A DNA stretch of 49,058 nt from an uncultured Candidatus Melainabacteria bacterium (GTDB taxonomy: Bacteria > Cyanobacteriota > Vampirovibrionia > Gastranaerophilales > Gastranaerophilaceae). Under the pieces are notes generated by a model. That model searched no databases. It was not told the DNA's origin and saw nothing but the letters and a program-made list of their open reading frames with translations. Position 1 is the first letter of the stretch; every line of letters begins with the position of its first letter. Of the stretch, positions 1 through 8,436 are shown one piece after another. The stretch covers positions 1 to 49,058 of the forward strand of contig CAKUUG010000008.1 of assembly GCA_934692665.1 (NCBI GenBank), read 5' to 3'. Position numbers and translations under genes: made by a program.

Positions 1-821
1 TCATCATTTACTTTGATTTCTACATTAGAAATAGGGAATATTTTTTTTCTGCCTACTGCAACTAAAATTTTATCAAATTCCAATTCTTTTTTTGAATTTA
101 GTATAATTTTGTCGCCTTGAATTTTTGAAATAAAATCATCTTTATGAAAAGATATTTTTTTTGATTTTAATATTCTTTCCAACCTTTTTTGAATATCAAT
201 ATCCATATTAGGTGCAAGTGACTTTGCTTTTTCAACTATTGTAACATTAGAGCCAAAGCTTGATAAAATTTCAGCCCACTCAAGACCAATTGCACCGGAA
301 CCGACAATTACCACATTTTTTGGCAGAGAATCCAGATTGAACATATCGTCTGAGTTTAAAATTTTGTCTTTGTCGAATTTTAAATCAGGAAGTTCAAAAG
401 GGATAGAACCCGTTGCTATAACAAGATTTTTTGCATGATAAGTATTGTTATCGGCTTTTATTGAAATTGTATTGTTTTCAATATTAAGTTCGGCTTTTGA
501 ATTTATAATTGTAATTTTTTTTGCCAGCGAAAGTTTTATTGCGTTTTGAAATTTTGCTGTTATTTCTGATTTTCTTGATAGTATTTTTTTCCAATCAAAC
601 TCAACATTATCAGCATTTATGCCTATTGATTGCGAATTTTTTATTTCTGAATATAAATTTGCACTATGAAGAATTGCTTTTGTTGGAATACAGCCACGAT
701 TCAAACAAGTGCCACCCAATTCATTTTCTTCAAATGCTATAACAGAAAGTCCGTTTTTTATAGCAGAATTAGCTGCCTCAATTCCGGCACTTCCCATCCC
801 GATAACAGCCAAATCAAACAT
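1..821 (-). CDS. lpdA: Dihydrolipoamide dehydrogenase (E3), C-terminus beyond window
   Basis: Flavoprotein disulfide reductase that would reoxidise dihydrolipoamide in 2-oxoacid dehydrogenase or glycine-cleavage complexes, passing electrons to NAD. The reading frame opens at 821 with ATG behind a GGGAGGAATGTA ribosome site and runs off the left edge after 273 codons. Seen: an N-terminal FAD-binding GxGxxG (GMGSAG, residues 8-13), the redox-active disulfide motif GGTCLNRGCIPTK with Cys39 and Cys44, and a second Rossmann motif VIVGSGAIGLEWAE for NAD. The C-terminal dimerisation domain with the His-Glu pair lies outside the window. Mercuric reductase and soluble transhydrogenase are related alternatives, but the Cys-x4-Cys spacing and absence of an N-terminal metal-binding domain favour Lpd. 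Confidence 0.85.
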   Translation of the reverse strand, partial: MFDLAVIGMGSAGIEAANSAIKNGLSVIAFEENELGGTCLNRGCIPTKAILHSANLYSEIKNSQSIGINADNVEFDWKKILSRKSEITAKFQNAIKLSLAKKITIINSKAELNIENNTISIKADNNTYHAKNLVIATGSIPFELPDLKFDKDKILNSDDMFNLDSLPKNVVIVGSGAIGLEWAEILSSFGSNVTIVEKAKSLAPNMDIDIQKRLERILKSKKISFHKDDFISKIQGDKIILNSKKELEFDKILVAVGRKKIFPISNVEIKVND

Positions 822-839
822 TACATTCCTCCCAAAGAT

Positions 840-1949
840 TTATTTTTCTATTATATCTTGAACTATATCATTTGCAACAACATATGCAGTTGACCAGCAA
901 TTTTGTAAATTGAATCCGCCGCAAAAACCATCTATATCTAATATTTCTCCGCAATACCAAAGATTTTTGTGAATTTTTGATTTGCAGTTTTTTGTCAGTT
1001 CGTCGAGTTTTACGCCGCCTGAATTTACTATTTCTCCGTTTGATTCTATATCTGTTATTTCTAATTTTAGTGTTGAATAAGATTCTATTTCTTTGTTTGA
1101 AACTTCTGCAGCTTTTTTGTCAAAGTTGTCTATTATTGAATGTGCAAGCGATTTTGGAACGAAATTTGAAACAAGATTTCCGATTGTTTTTTTCGGATTT
1201 AGTTTAATTTTTTCTTTTAAATCGTCAACATTAAACAATTTTATTTTAATTTCATAAGGAAAAGCTTTGTCGACATTTTTAGATGAAACAACAAAAGCCA
1301 AAGGACCTGATATTCCATTTTTTGTAAATAAAAAATCACCATCAATACTTTTTACACTGACACCTGTCGGATATTTCATATTTTTTATTTTTAAGCCTAA
1401 AAGAGCTTTTTTAAAAGGAATCAATGTGTGATTAAAAGAGGTAATCAGATTTTCCGTACCTCTTGAACCTGCACAAATAACTATGTAATCAAAGTCTTTT
1501 AATTCGTCTTTTGAATTTATTTTTTTATGTTTTAGTTCTACGTTTTTAAATTTTCTTAGTTCATTGAGCATTTTGTCTTTAACTTCTTTTGAACTATTGG
1601 AAACAGGGTACATTCTCCCGTTTGTATCCGTATAGGTTTTAATTCCTATTGAATTAAAAAAATCTATAGAATCCAAATTAAAATGTCTTGAAAAAATCGA
1701 ATACAAAAACTTTTCTCCTCTGGGATAGTTTTTTGCAAAAGTTTTTACATCAGAAATTGAATTTGTGATATTACAACGAAAACCACCGGTAGGCAAAATA
1801 GTTCTTAGAATCTGGGATTTATCAAAAATACAAAGAGAAAAATTGTTAAAATTTAATTCTCTAAATCTTCTTAATATGTTAATAGCACAGTATACTCCGG
1901 AAGGCCCTCCACCTACTATTGCTATTTTATTTTGGCAGTACTGTTCCAT
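840..1949 (-). CDS. BaiN/HI0933-family NAD(P)/FAD-dependent flavoprotein
   Basis: Member of the YhiN/HI0933/BaiN flavoprotein family, whose physiological substrates are mostly unknown. N-terminal dinucleotide fold IAIVGGGPSG, the family hallmark GGFRCNITN near residue 60, and the C-terminal signature running from SGGVKLDE through WYCGEILDIDGFCGG to FNLQNCWSTAY are all visible. About 369 aa against about 400 for the family. I place the start at ATG 1949, since GGAGG lies 12 bases upstream. An ATG four codons earlier (1961) directly abuts that same GGAGG, which is too close. The start overlaps the end of folK by 23 bases, suggesting coupled translation. The substrate cannot be read from the sequence. 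Confidence 0.85.
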   Translation of the reverse strand: MEQYCQNKIAIVGGGPSGVYCAINILRRFRELNFNNFSLCIFDKSQILRTILPTGGFRCNITNSISDVKTFAKNYPRGEKFLYSIFSRHFNLDSIDFFNSIGIKTYTDTNGRMYPVSNSSKEVKDKMLNELRKFKNVELKHKKINSKDELKDFDYIVICAGSRGTENLITSFNHTLIPFKKALLGLKIKNMKYPTGVSVKSIDGDFLFTKNGISGPLAFVVSSKNVDKAFPYEIKIKLFNVDDLKEKIKLNPKKTIGNLVSNFVPKSLAHSIIDNFDKKAAEVSNKEIESYSTLKLEITDIESNGEIVNSGGVKLDELTKNCKSKIHKNLWYCGEILDIDGFCGGFNLQNCWSTAYVVANDIVQDIIEK

Positions 1950-2436
1950 ACAAAAAAACATCCTCCGGATAAGTCAGTTCATCATATAATTCTGAAATTG
2001 TTTTTTGAAATACCGGATGAACCAAATCTGATTTAACTTCCAACATAGGAACTAAAACAAAAGCACGTTTATGCATTTGGGGATGAGGGATAGTCAATAT
2101 ATTTGGGATTGAAAAAATCTCATCATCATACATTAAAATATCAATATCAATCGTTCTTTCATGCCATCTTTTTTCTATTTTCCTATTTCTACCCAATTGT
2201 TTTTCAATCATTTGAGTTGTATTCAAGAGATCAATAGGTTCCAATGTTGTATCTATTGCAACAGCAGCATTTAAAAACCAGTTTTGATTTTTAATTCCCC
2301 AAGGCTCAGTCTCATAAAATGATGAAGTTTTAATTACTTCTATTTCTTTTGTCATACTAAGAGCACTAACTGCTTGTTGAATATATGATAGTCTGTCGCC
2401 TATATTTGAACCGAGTGATAAAAATGCTCGTGCCAT
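1927..2436 (-). CDS. folK: 6-hydroxymethyl-7,8-dihydropterin pyrophosphokinase (HPPK)
   Basis: Transfers pyrophosphate from ATP to 6-hydroxymethyl-dihydropterin in folate synthesis. At 169 aa it matches single-domain HPPK. Seen: the N-terminal LSLGSNIGDR, the ETEPWG substrate loop, and the magnesium/ATP signature RTIDIDILMYDD followed by IPHPQMHKRAFVLVPM. The start ATG has only a weak AGG seven bases upstream. The gene is divergent from ftsH across about 85 bases and its 3' end overlaps the BaiN-type gene. No folB or folP is adjacent. Confidence 0.95.
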   Translation of the reverse strand: MARAFLSLGSNIGDRLSYIQQAVSALSMTKEIEVIKTSSFYETEPWGIKNQNWFLNAAVAIDTTLEPIDLLNTTQMIEKQLGRNRKIEKRWHERTIDIDILMYDDEIFSIPNILTIPHPQMHKRAFVLVPMLEVKSDLVHPVFQKTISELYDELTYPEDVFLYGTVLPK

Positions 2437-2461
2437 TATTTTACCTAAAAAAATATTACAT

Positions 2462-2490
2462 TTAACATTTTATTATTCTTTTGTTATAAT
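2462..2490 (+). promoter_or_regulatory. Sigma-70-like promoter of ftsH
   Basis: TTAACA (2462-2467), a 17-base spacer and TATAAT (2485-2490) preceded by TG one base upstream (extended -10). The transcript would start about 2497 and carry the GAGGAG ribosome site at 2513-2518. Confidence 0.7.
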
Positions 2491-2521
2491 ATCAATAACA
2501 ATAGTTTAATCTGAGGAGTTT

Positions 2522-4414
2522 ATGAACAAAAATCAATCTACAGGCATTTTTATTCTTGTTGGAGTTATTTTAGTGATTGTTTTATCATTGGCATTTGAAG
2601 GCCCTACAACTTCAACTTCGGATATTTCTTATACGCAATTTTTAAACAAAGTGCAATTGGGTGCAATCGAAAAAGTGTCGATAAATCAAGACACTCTTAG
2701 TGCTTTTCCAAAAGAAGACAATACAAAAAATATCGAAAAACAACAAAAAACAAGCCAACAAAATCCTTTAGGCTTTACATCCGGTGAAAAAACTCCTCAA
2801 AAAGTTTTTAGAGTTCAAATACCTCAAAACGATACAGAACTTTATGATTTGTTAAAAGAAAAGAATGTTGAAATTAACATACAAAAACCTCAAACAAATT
2901 CTTGGACAAGTATGATAGGAAGCGTTTTAATACCTTTGATTTTTGTAATCATCATGATAATTTTAATCGTTAAAGGTATTCAACAAACAGGCTCTTCTGC
3001 TCTTAATTTCGGCAAGTCTAAAGCAAAATTGTTGCAAGATGATAAAATCAAATTGACGTTTAAAGATGTCGCAGGAATTGACGAAGAACGCCAAGAACTT
3101 GAAGAAATTGTAGATTTTCTAAAAAACAGCGAAAAATATACAAAACTTGGTGCAAAAATTCCAAAAGGCGTACTTCTTGTTGGTGCTCCGGGAACCGGTA
3201 AAACATTGATGGCAAAAGCTGTTGCAGGTGAAGCAGGCGTTCCTTTCTTTTCTATATCCGGTTCGGACTTTGTAGAAATGTTTGTCGGTGTTGGTGCTTC
3301 TCGTGTTAGAGATTTGTTTGAACAAGCAAAAAAACATCAGCCTTGTATGATATTTATTGATGAAATCGATGCTGTTGGTCGTCAACGTGGTGCCGGTATG
3401 GGAGGCGGTCATGATGAACGTGAACAAACTCTTAACCAGCTCCTTGTTGAAATGGATGGTTTTGACGAAAATACGAACATAATCGTAATTGCTGCAACAA
3501 ACAGACCTGATATTTTAGACAGTGCACTTTTGCGTCCAGGTAGATTTGATAGACAAATTTACGTAAACGAGCCTGATGTAAAAGGCAGAGAAGAAATATT
3601 AAAAGTCCATGCAAAAAATAAAAAATTATCGCCTGATGTTGACTTAAAGGCTCTTGCAAAAAGGGTTCCGGGTTTTACAGGTGCTGATTTGAAAAATTTA
3701 TTAAACGAAGCAGCTTTGCTTGCAGCAAGAAACAATGAAGAGTCAATTTCTATGTCTGATATTGATAAATCTATCGATAGAGTTATTGCAGGCATAGAAA
3801 AGAAATCTACTGTTTTAACTCAAGAAGATAAAGAAAGAACAAGTTATCACGAAGCAGGTCATGCTGTAATACTAAAACTGCTAGAAGATTGTGAAGAAGT
3901 TCAAAAAATCTCTATTATCCCTCGTGGTAGAGCATTGGGACTTACTTGGTATACTCCAAAAGACGATTCTAAACACCAAACAAAACGCAAACTTTTAGCT
4001 CATATTACAGATTTATTGGGAGGTAGAGTAGCTGAAGAAATAATCTATGGTGAAAATGTTTCAACCGGTGCTTCAAACGATATGCAAAGAGCTACAAAAT
4101 TGGCCAGAAAAATGGTTTCTCAATGGGGTATGAGCGATAAAATGGGTTCTATGACATACGGCGAACCACAAGAACACGTATTTATGGGTCGTGATTTTGG
4201 ACAAACAAAAGACTATTCAGAACAGGTTGCTTACGAACTTGATGTTGAAGTTAAGAAAATTATCGACGAAAAATACGCCCTAGCTAAATCAATTTTAACC
4301 GAAAATCGAGACATTCTAAACGAACTTGCAAATGCACTTTTAGACCACGAAACAGTCGACGCAGCTGAATTTGACGAATTAGTTGAAAAAGTTAAAACAA
4401 GAAGAAATGGCTAA
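2522..4414 (+). CDS. ftsH: ATP-dependent zinc metalloprotease FtsH
   Basis: Membrane-anchored AAA+ protease that extracts and degrades misfolded membrane proteins and some regulators. 630 aa, typical length. Seen: first membrane segment about residues 8-26, an external domain, a second segment about 134-155, Walker A GAPGTGKT (221-228), Walker B with Asp280 and Glu281, the RPGRFDRQ second region of homology, and the zinc site HEAGH (443-447) with the third ligand Asp520 in ASNDMQRAT. All catalytic residues are present, so it should be active. The start follows GAGGAG by three bases. It stands alone, closed by a strong hairpin at 4433. FtsH is essential in many bacteria. Confidence 0.98.
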   Translation: MNKNQSTGIFILVGVILVIVLSLAFEGPTTSTSDISYTQFLNKVQLGAIEKVSINQDTLSAFPKEDNTKNIEKQQKTSQQNPLGFTSGEKTPQKVFRVQIPQNDTELYDLLKEKNVEINIQKPQTNSWTSMIGSVLIPLIFVIIMIILIVKGIQQTGSSALNFGKSKAKLLQDDKIKLTFKDVAGIDEERQELEEIVDFLKNSEKYTKLGAKIPKGVLLVGAPGTGKTLMAKAVAGEAGVPFFSISGSDFVEMFVGVGASRVRDLFEQAKKHQPCMIFIDEIDAVGRQRGAGMGGGHDEREQTLNQLLVEMDGFDENTNIIVIAATNRPDILDSALLRPGRFDRQIYVNEPDVKGREEILKVHAKNKKLSPDVDLKALAKRVPGFTGADLKNLLNEAALLAARNNEESISMSDIDKSIDRVIAGIEKKSTVLTQEDKERTSYHEAGHAVILKLLEDCEEVQKISIIPRGRALGLTWYTPKDDSKHQTKRKLLAHITDLLGGRVAEEIIYGENVSTGASNDMQRATKLARKMVSQWGMSDKMGSMTYGEPQEHVFMGRDFGQTKDYSEQVAYELDVEVKKIIDEKYALAKSILTENRDILNELANALLDHETVDAAEFDELVEKVKTRRNG

Positions 4415-4432
4415 TTTTTAAAAAATATTTTT

Positions 4433-4460
4433 CCCGATCGTTCTATCGATCGGGTTTTTT
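4433..4460 (+). terminator. Intrinsic terminator of ftsH
   Basis: Perfect 8-bp stem CCCGATCG (4433-4440) and CGATCGGG (4447-4454) around a TTCTAT loop, followed by six T. It lies 18 bases after the ftsH stop. Confidence 0.9.
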
Positions 4461-4577
4461 GTATTAAATAAGTGTTATATTAATCTAATACCATTTTCTC
4501 TTATCCGAGTAAATTGGATTATTTAAAACAGAGGGAAATCTTGCTTAGTGCGAAGAGTGGTCAAAATCTCTATATAG

Positions 4578-4646
4578 AAAAAACTTCTTGCAAAACGAAA
4601 GTGCCATTTATTCTTTCAAGCAGCTCAATAGAGTAAGAAGTTTTTT
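4578..4646. terminator. Long structured hairpin between convergent genes
   Basis: Perfect 12-bp arms AAAAAACTTCTT (4578-4589) and AAGAAGTTTTTT (4635-4646) enclose 45 bases that hold a second small stem (GAAAG 4597-4601, CTTTC 4613-4617). A/T tracts at both ends allow termination on either strand. It lies 19 bases past the stop of the minus-strand zinc-ribbon gene. The loop is long for a terminator, so it could be the 3' part of a small RNA. I recognise no gene in 4461-4577. Confidence 0.5.
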
Positions 4647-4665
4647 ATATTTTATTTATTTTATT

Positions 4666-6615
4666 TTATTCGTCATCTCCAACCGGAGGTTCAAGATTTT
4701 TCGTTGGAGGAAGAATGAGTGCATCTTTTTCTGATGTGTTGATTTTTGGTTTTATTGTAGGTGTGTGCGGTTCTGTTTCATCGTATTCATCAAGAGATTC
4801 TTGAGGTTTTTCTTCAGGAAAATCTGTTTTTTGAGTCTTATGATAAGATTTTGGCTGTCCAACTGTTGAAATATGAATCTTGTAGGTTGGATTTTGTTCT
4901 GATGTTTCTTCTTTTGAAAGTGTTTTGCTGTGGAACGATACAACAATCTCTTCATTTGTATCAACAGAAAACATATTTGATAAAGCTAAAGGTTTTATTT
5001 CTTCTTTTAGAGGTGACAGTTCATAGTCTTTTAAGCCTTGAGCATATCTTGACAACATTATAAAACTAGCGTTTTTGTTTTCTTTTTCAATATAAATATC
5101 ATAACCGTTTGTTGAATCAATATTTATTACATTTATACCCGGAAAAATTGATGTAACATCAGCCAGATTTAATGTTTTTGTGTTAAAAAGTTTTCCATTG
5201 AATGTGATTTTTGCAATTGATAATTTGTCATAATTGTAAATATAAATTTGTCCTGAATTGATAAACAAAGACGAGTTGCTTTGGATATTCAACTCTTGTA
5301 TAGGTGAATATGCAAAATTGTATATTGTGATATTGTTGTTTTCATCCGGATAAGAAATAATATAGTTGTTATTTCTAAGTTCCATTCCCTGTTTGAATTT
5401 TTGCCATTTTGTATCAGACAAACTATAAACATAAGCAAATTCTGCACTTGGAGCAGCTGATGCAATATTTTTTCTTAGTTGTGAAAAAATATCTTTAAAA
5501 GTTGTATTTTCGACATTTTCATCGAATGTTTCTTCGAAAATTTTATACGGGTAATCTTTTAAAAAGTTTTCATCAGTGTATGCTTTTTGTTTATCCAAAT
5601 AGCTCAAAAACAACGATGAAAGGGGAGAGTATTTGTTTTTGTGTATATAATTATTGAAAGATTTTTTGAAAGAAGGCTGCATTTCTTGTGTAGTCGTTGC
5701 ATATATATTTCTTGCAAACAAAAGTTGTTTTGTATCGTTATACAGAATGTGTTCAATGATTTTCTTTATCATTAAATCTGTCTGATTGTTATAATAAACT
5801 TCGTACGTACTAATTTTATTTGTTAGTCTTATTGGCTTTTGCATTAAAATTCCGTCATAAGAAGTTGGTTTATCAAATTTTGCTTCAAGTTTCAAAAAAT
5901 CTCTCATTGATGGAGATACTAATTTTGAGTATTTTTTTGCTATGAATTTTTTATTTGGATATAAAAAGATAGTATTTTTGTAAGAATATGCACTAACGCC
6001 GGTGTTTTTTAGTTGTTTGTTAAAATATAGCGTACATTTTTTTGTTGTATTTAAATTATTGATTTTTTGGCATTCGGGATGTTTTTCGCTCAACAAATAT
6101 TCATTCGTAATGTTTTCGAACTTGTTGAGTTCGTTGATATAGTATGAAAAAATTTGCTCTTTCTTTTCAGTGTCATCTTTCGAGTATTTCAAATACAATT
6201 TTAAAAAATATTCATTATCAGAAATATTTTTGCTGAAATTTTCGACTGTATCAGAATTTTCCAAAATTGGTATCAAAGATGGTTTTGAAATAAAGTTCTT
6301 AAACTGAAGATATTGTCGTGTTTCAGTTTGCTTATTTGACATCATAAACACTAATACTGTTAAAACAATACTTATAATAAACATTACAGAAAAAGCATCG
6401 AATATGTTGCCTTGGTATTCTTTTCTTTTTGCAAAAAATTCAAAACTTTTTGCATTGATATTATTGTTAAATTCGCTATTGTTAATAAAATTATCGTACA
6501 CTTCTTGTGCTGTTGCTTGAAAATCCTTTTGTTTGTCGATTTTATGTCCGCATCTTGCACAATATACATCAAATTCACCATATTCAAAACCGCAATTTGA
6601 GCATTTATTTGTCAT
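4666..6615 (-). CDS. Zinc-ribbon, single-pass membrane protein of unknown function
   Basis: I do not recognise a characterised homologue. The 649 aa begin with a zinc ribbon (Cys5, Cys8, Cys19, Cys22), then a linker, then one membrane helix about residues 71-92. A large, probably extracytoplasmic, Asn/Lys/Tyr-rich region follows, ending in a Pro/Glu/Lys-rich tail (about 590-649). The layout resembles other zinc-ribbon membrane proteins in which the ribbon stays in the cytoplasm. The start ATG sits two bases after the stop of the upstream FAD oxidoreductase, and its AAGGG ribosome site lies inside that gene's last codons. The two, with the secreted protein before them, therefore form one operon. 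Function unknown. Confidence 0.8.
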   Translation of the reverse strand: MTNKCSNCGFEYGEFDVYCARCGHKIDKQKDFQATAQEVYDNFINNSEFNNNINAKSFEFFAKRKEYQGNIFDAFSVMFIISIVLTVLVFMMSNKQTETRQYLQFKNFISKPSLIPILENSDTVENFSKNISDNEYFLKLYLKYSKDDTEKKEQIFSYYINELNKFENITNEYLLSEKHPECQKINNLNTTKKCTLYFNKQLKNTGVSAYSYKNTIFLYPNKKFIAKKYSKLVSPSMRDFLKLEAKFDKPTSYDGILMQKPIRLTNKISTYEVYYNNQTDLMIKKIIEHILYNDTKQLLFARNIYATTTQEMQPSFKKSFNNYIHKNKYSPLSSLFLSYLDKQKAYTDENFLKDYPYKIFEETFDENVENTTFKDIFSQLRKNIASAAPSAEFAYVYSLSDTKWQKFKQGMELRNNNYIISYPDENNNITIYNFAYSPIQELNIQSNSSLFINSGQIYIYNYDKLSIAKITFNGKLFNTKTLNLADVTSIFPGINVINIDSTNGYDIYIEKENKNASFIMLSRYAQGLKDYELSPLKEEIKPLALSNMFSVDTNEEIVVSFHSKTLSKEETSEQNPTYKIHISTVGQPKSYHKTQKTDFPEEKPQESLDEYDETEPHTPTIKPKINTSEKDALILPPTKNLEPPVGDDE

Positions 6616-6617
6616 AT

Positions 6618-7937
6618 TTAACCCTTATCCATTATTGTTTGTGCCATATTTAAACCACTTTCTATTGCTTGCGTTGCATTTAAAATCTTAAATTGCCCAC
6701 AACTGCCAATAGTAAATAAATTTTTGTAGTTTGAGATTGCTTCATTGATTTTATTTAAATTTTTATAGTTATTTGTATACAATGGAAGTGCATTTTTGAT
6801 TTTTATAACAGAAGTTTTATCAATATCACTTTTATAAAATAAATTATATTTTGCACATTCATTCGTTGCAAGCTCTACTATTTTACTATCAGAAAATTTT
6901 AACAATTCACTACATTTGTTATTAAATAAAACAGAAACAACACACATATTTCTAAAATCAGCACCCAAATATGGAGAAAAATTGCTAAGAATACTGAATT
7001 TGAATATATTTGAGTCTTTATTTGTAACATAAATAGTAGAATTTTCTAAAAAATCTTGGTTAATTTTATCTTTCCTTAAGTAAAAGTTTGCTTGTATCAA
7101 ATCTATATACTTTAAATTCAAACCATACTGCTTGATATTAAATGGTGCATCTATTGCATGGATAACCTCATTCATTGGTATTGAAGAAACAAAATAATCA
7201 CCAATAATTTCTTCTATGTGTTCGTTGTTTTTGTACAAAGCACTAAGAATAATATTTTTTTCATACTTAAAGTCACAAAACTCAGAATTGAGAAAGATTT
7301 TTCCGCCATTTTTCAAAATATATTCCGCCATTTTGTTCCAGAGTTCATTATAGCCGAATTTTGGAAAATAAAATTCGTTTTTTTTAAGAGAAATATTTTC
7401 AAAAAAATTAATAGGAAAATCTTTTGAAACTTCTTTTATATCACTATTTAAAAGATTTGAAACAGGGTACTTTAAAAAAATTTCATAAATATACTTGCCA
7501 AATTTTGCACACAAAAAACTTTCCAAATCTTCATAATCTCTTTTAAAAAGCAATGAATACAAGTATGAAAAAACGAAACTAATAGTGTTTTTTACACCCA
7601 ACTCTTCTAAAATATTTTTTATAGAAAATTGAACAATTTTTTCATTCATCAAAACTGAAAAATTATTTTGATTGATAAATACGTTTTTCATGAAATCACT
7701 GCAAGAAAAAAACTCTTGCAAGAATTTTTGTGCTTTTAAGTCAAAGGCAATTTTATGTCCGCCAAAATCTGCTCCAAATTCATCAAAATAATATGTAGAA
7801 GCAAGTCCTCCGATTCTATCTGTTTTTTCAATTATTATTGGCACAAAGTTTTTAGAGATTTTCAACAAATTGTACGCAAATGAGAGTCCACTCGGACCCG
7901 CACCTAAAATTATTACTTTTTTTGAATTATTCCTCAT
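6618..7937 (-). CDS. FAD-dependent amine-oxidase-like / UDP-galactopyranose-mutase-like oxidoreductase
   Basis: 439-aa flavoprotein with the N-terminal FAD motif VIILGAGPSGLS (GxGxxG 12-17), then a second FAD-contact segment IGGLASTYY and FGGHKIAFD, as in protoporphyrinogen-oxidase and UDP-galactopyranose-mutase-like proteins. The C-terminal FAD segment TIGSCGQFKILNATQAIESG is also visible. The substrate cannot be told: heme, carotenoid and sugar-nucleotide oxidoreductases share this fold. The ATG overlaps the 3' end of the secreted-protein gene upstream by 11 bases and has no clear ribosome site, suggesting translational coupling. It precedes the zinc-ribbon gene by two bases. Confidence 0.8.
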   Translation of the reverse strand: MRNNSKKVIILGAGPSGLSFAYNLLKISKNFVPIIIEKTDRIGGLASTYYFDEFGADFGGHKIAFDLKAQKFLQEFFSCSDFMKNVFINQNNFSVLMNEKIVQFSIKNILEELGVKNTISFVFSYLYSLLFKRDYEDLESFLCAKFGKYIYEIFLKYPVSNLLNSDIKEVSKDFPINFFENISLKKNEFYFPKFGYNELWNKMAEYILKNGGKIFLNSEFCDFKYEKNIILSALYKNNEHIEEIIGDYFVSSIPMNEVIHAIDAPFNIKQYGLNLKYIDLIQANFYLRKDKINQDFLENSTIYVTNKDSNIFKFSILSNFSPYLGADFRNMCVVSVLFNNKCSELLKFSDSKIVELATNECAKYNLFYKSDIDKTSVIKIKNALPLYTNNYKNLNKINEAISNYKNLFTIGSCGQFKILNATQAIESGLNMAQTIMDKG

Positions 7938-8340
7938 TTATTATTATAGAATTGTTGTTTTTTGCAATATCTATTATTTTTACATATTTGTATGCTGCAC
8001 TAACGATAGAGCCATAGGTAACAGCTTCTAAGTCTTCTTTTTGATTGTCTTTTGTGTGTTCATAGTTGCCTTTTAAAGCCATATATTCATCTAAAGAGTA
8101 AATTCTTACTCTGGCGGAAAACGGAGAAGAAAGTGAAGACTGCAGCGTTACGACTAAAATATCTCCCTCACGTGTCGTAAATTTTATGTTGTAAAAGTAA
8201 TATTTATCTGTTTTTTCTATACTGTCTGAATCAATATATGTACAGATTTGACCATTTAGATAAACAGGCTGCCAATCTATTGCTAGTGCTTGTAGCGTAG
8301 ATAAAAATGCAAACAAAAATAACACAAGTAATTTTTTCAA
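7927..8340 (-). CDS. Small secreted protein, unknown function
   Basis: 137 aa with a clear signal peptide (KK, a Leu/Phe-rich core, cleavage near ALA about residue 20). The mature part has a pattern of Trp, then YIDSDSIEK, then alternating beta-strand-like segments, reminiscent of small surface-adhesin-like domains; this is a weak resemblance only. The start is TTG at 8338-8340, chosen because a textbook AGGAGG lies four bases upstream and no ATG fits. It is first in a three-gene operon with an FAD oxidoreductase and a zinc-ribbon membrane protein, and divergent from rmuC. Confidence 0.75.
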   Translation of the reverse strand: MKKLLVLFLFAFLSTLQALAIDWQPVYLNGQICTYIDSDSIEKTDKYYFYNIKFTTREGDILVVTLQSSLSSPFSARVRIYSLDEYMALKGNYEHTKDNQKEDLEAVTYGSIVSAAYKYVKIIDIAKNNNSIIINEE

Positions 8341-8436
8341 AATACCTCCTTTTATATAATTTTATATTATTTAATTCAAATTGCAAAATTATTAAAAAAA
8401 AGTTATAATCTGTTTTAGCTGATAAAGGGAGGAATT

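Noticed and set aside
521..893. Two overlapping plus-strand reading frames of about 75 codons.
   Set aside because: They lie opposite the lpd gene, whose conserved motifs run on the minus strand throughout; they are antisense shadows with no ribosome sites.
4553..4630. GGTCA near 4559 and AGCAG near 4619 suggested a signal recognition particle RNA.
   Set aside because: The two strands are about 60 bases apart with no GGAA tetraloop and no symmetric internal loops, so the SRP core is not there.
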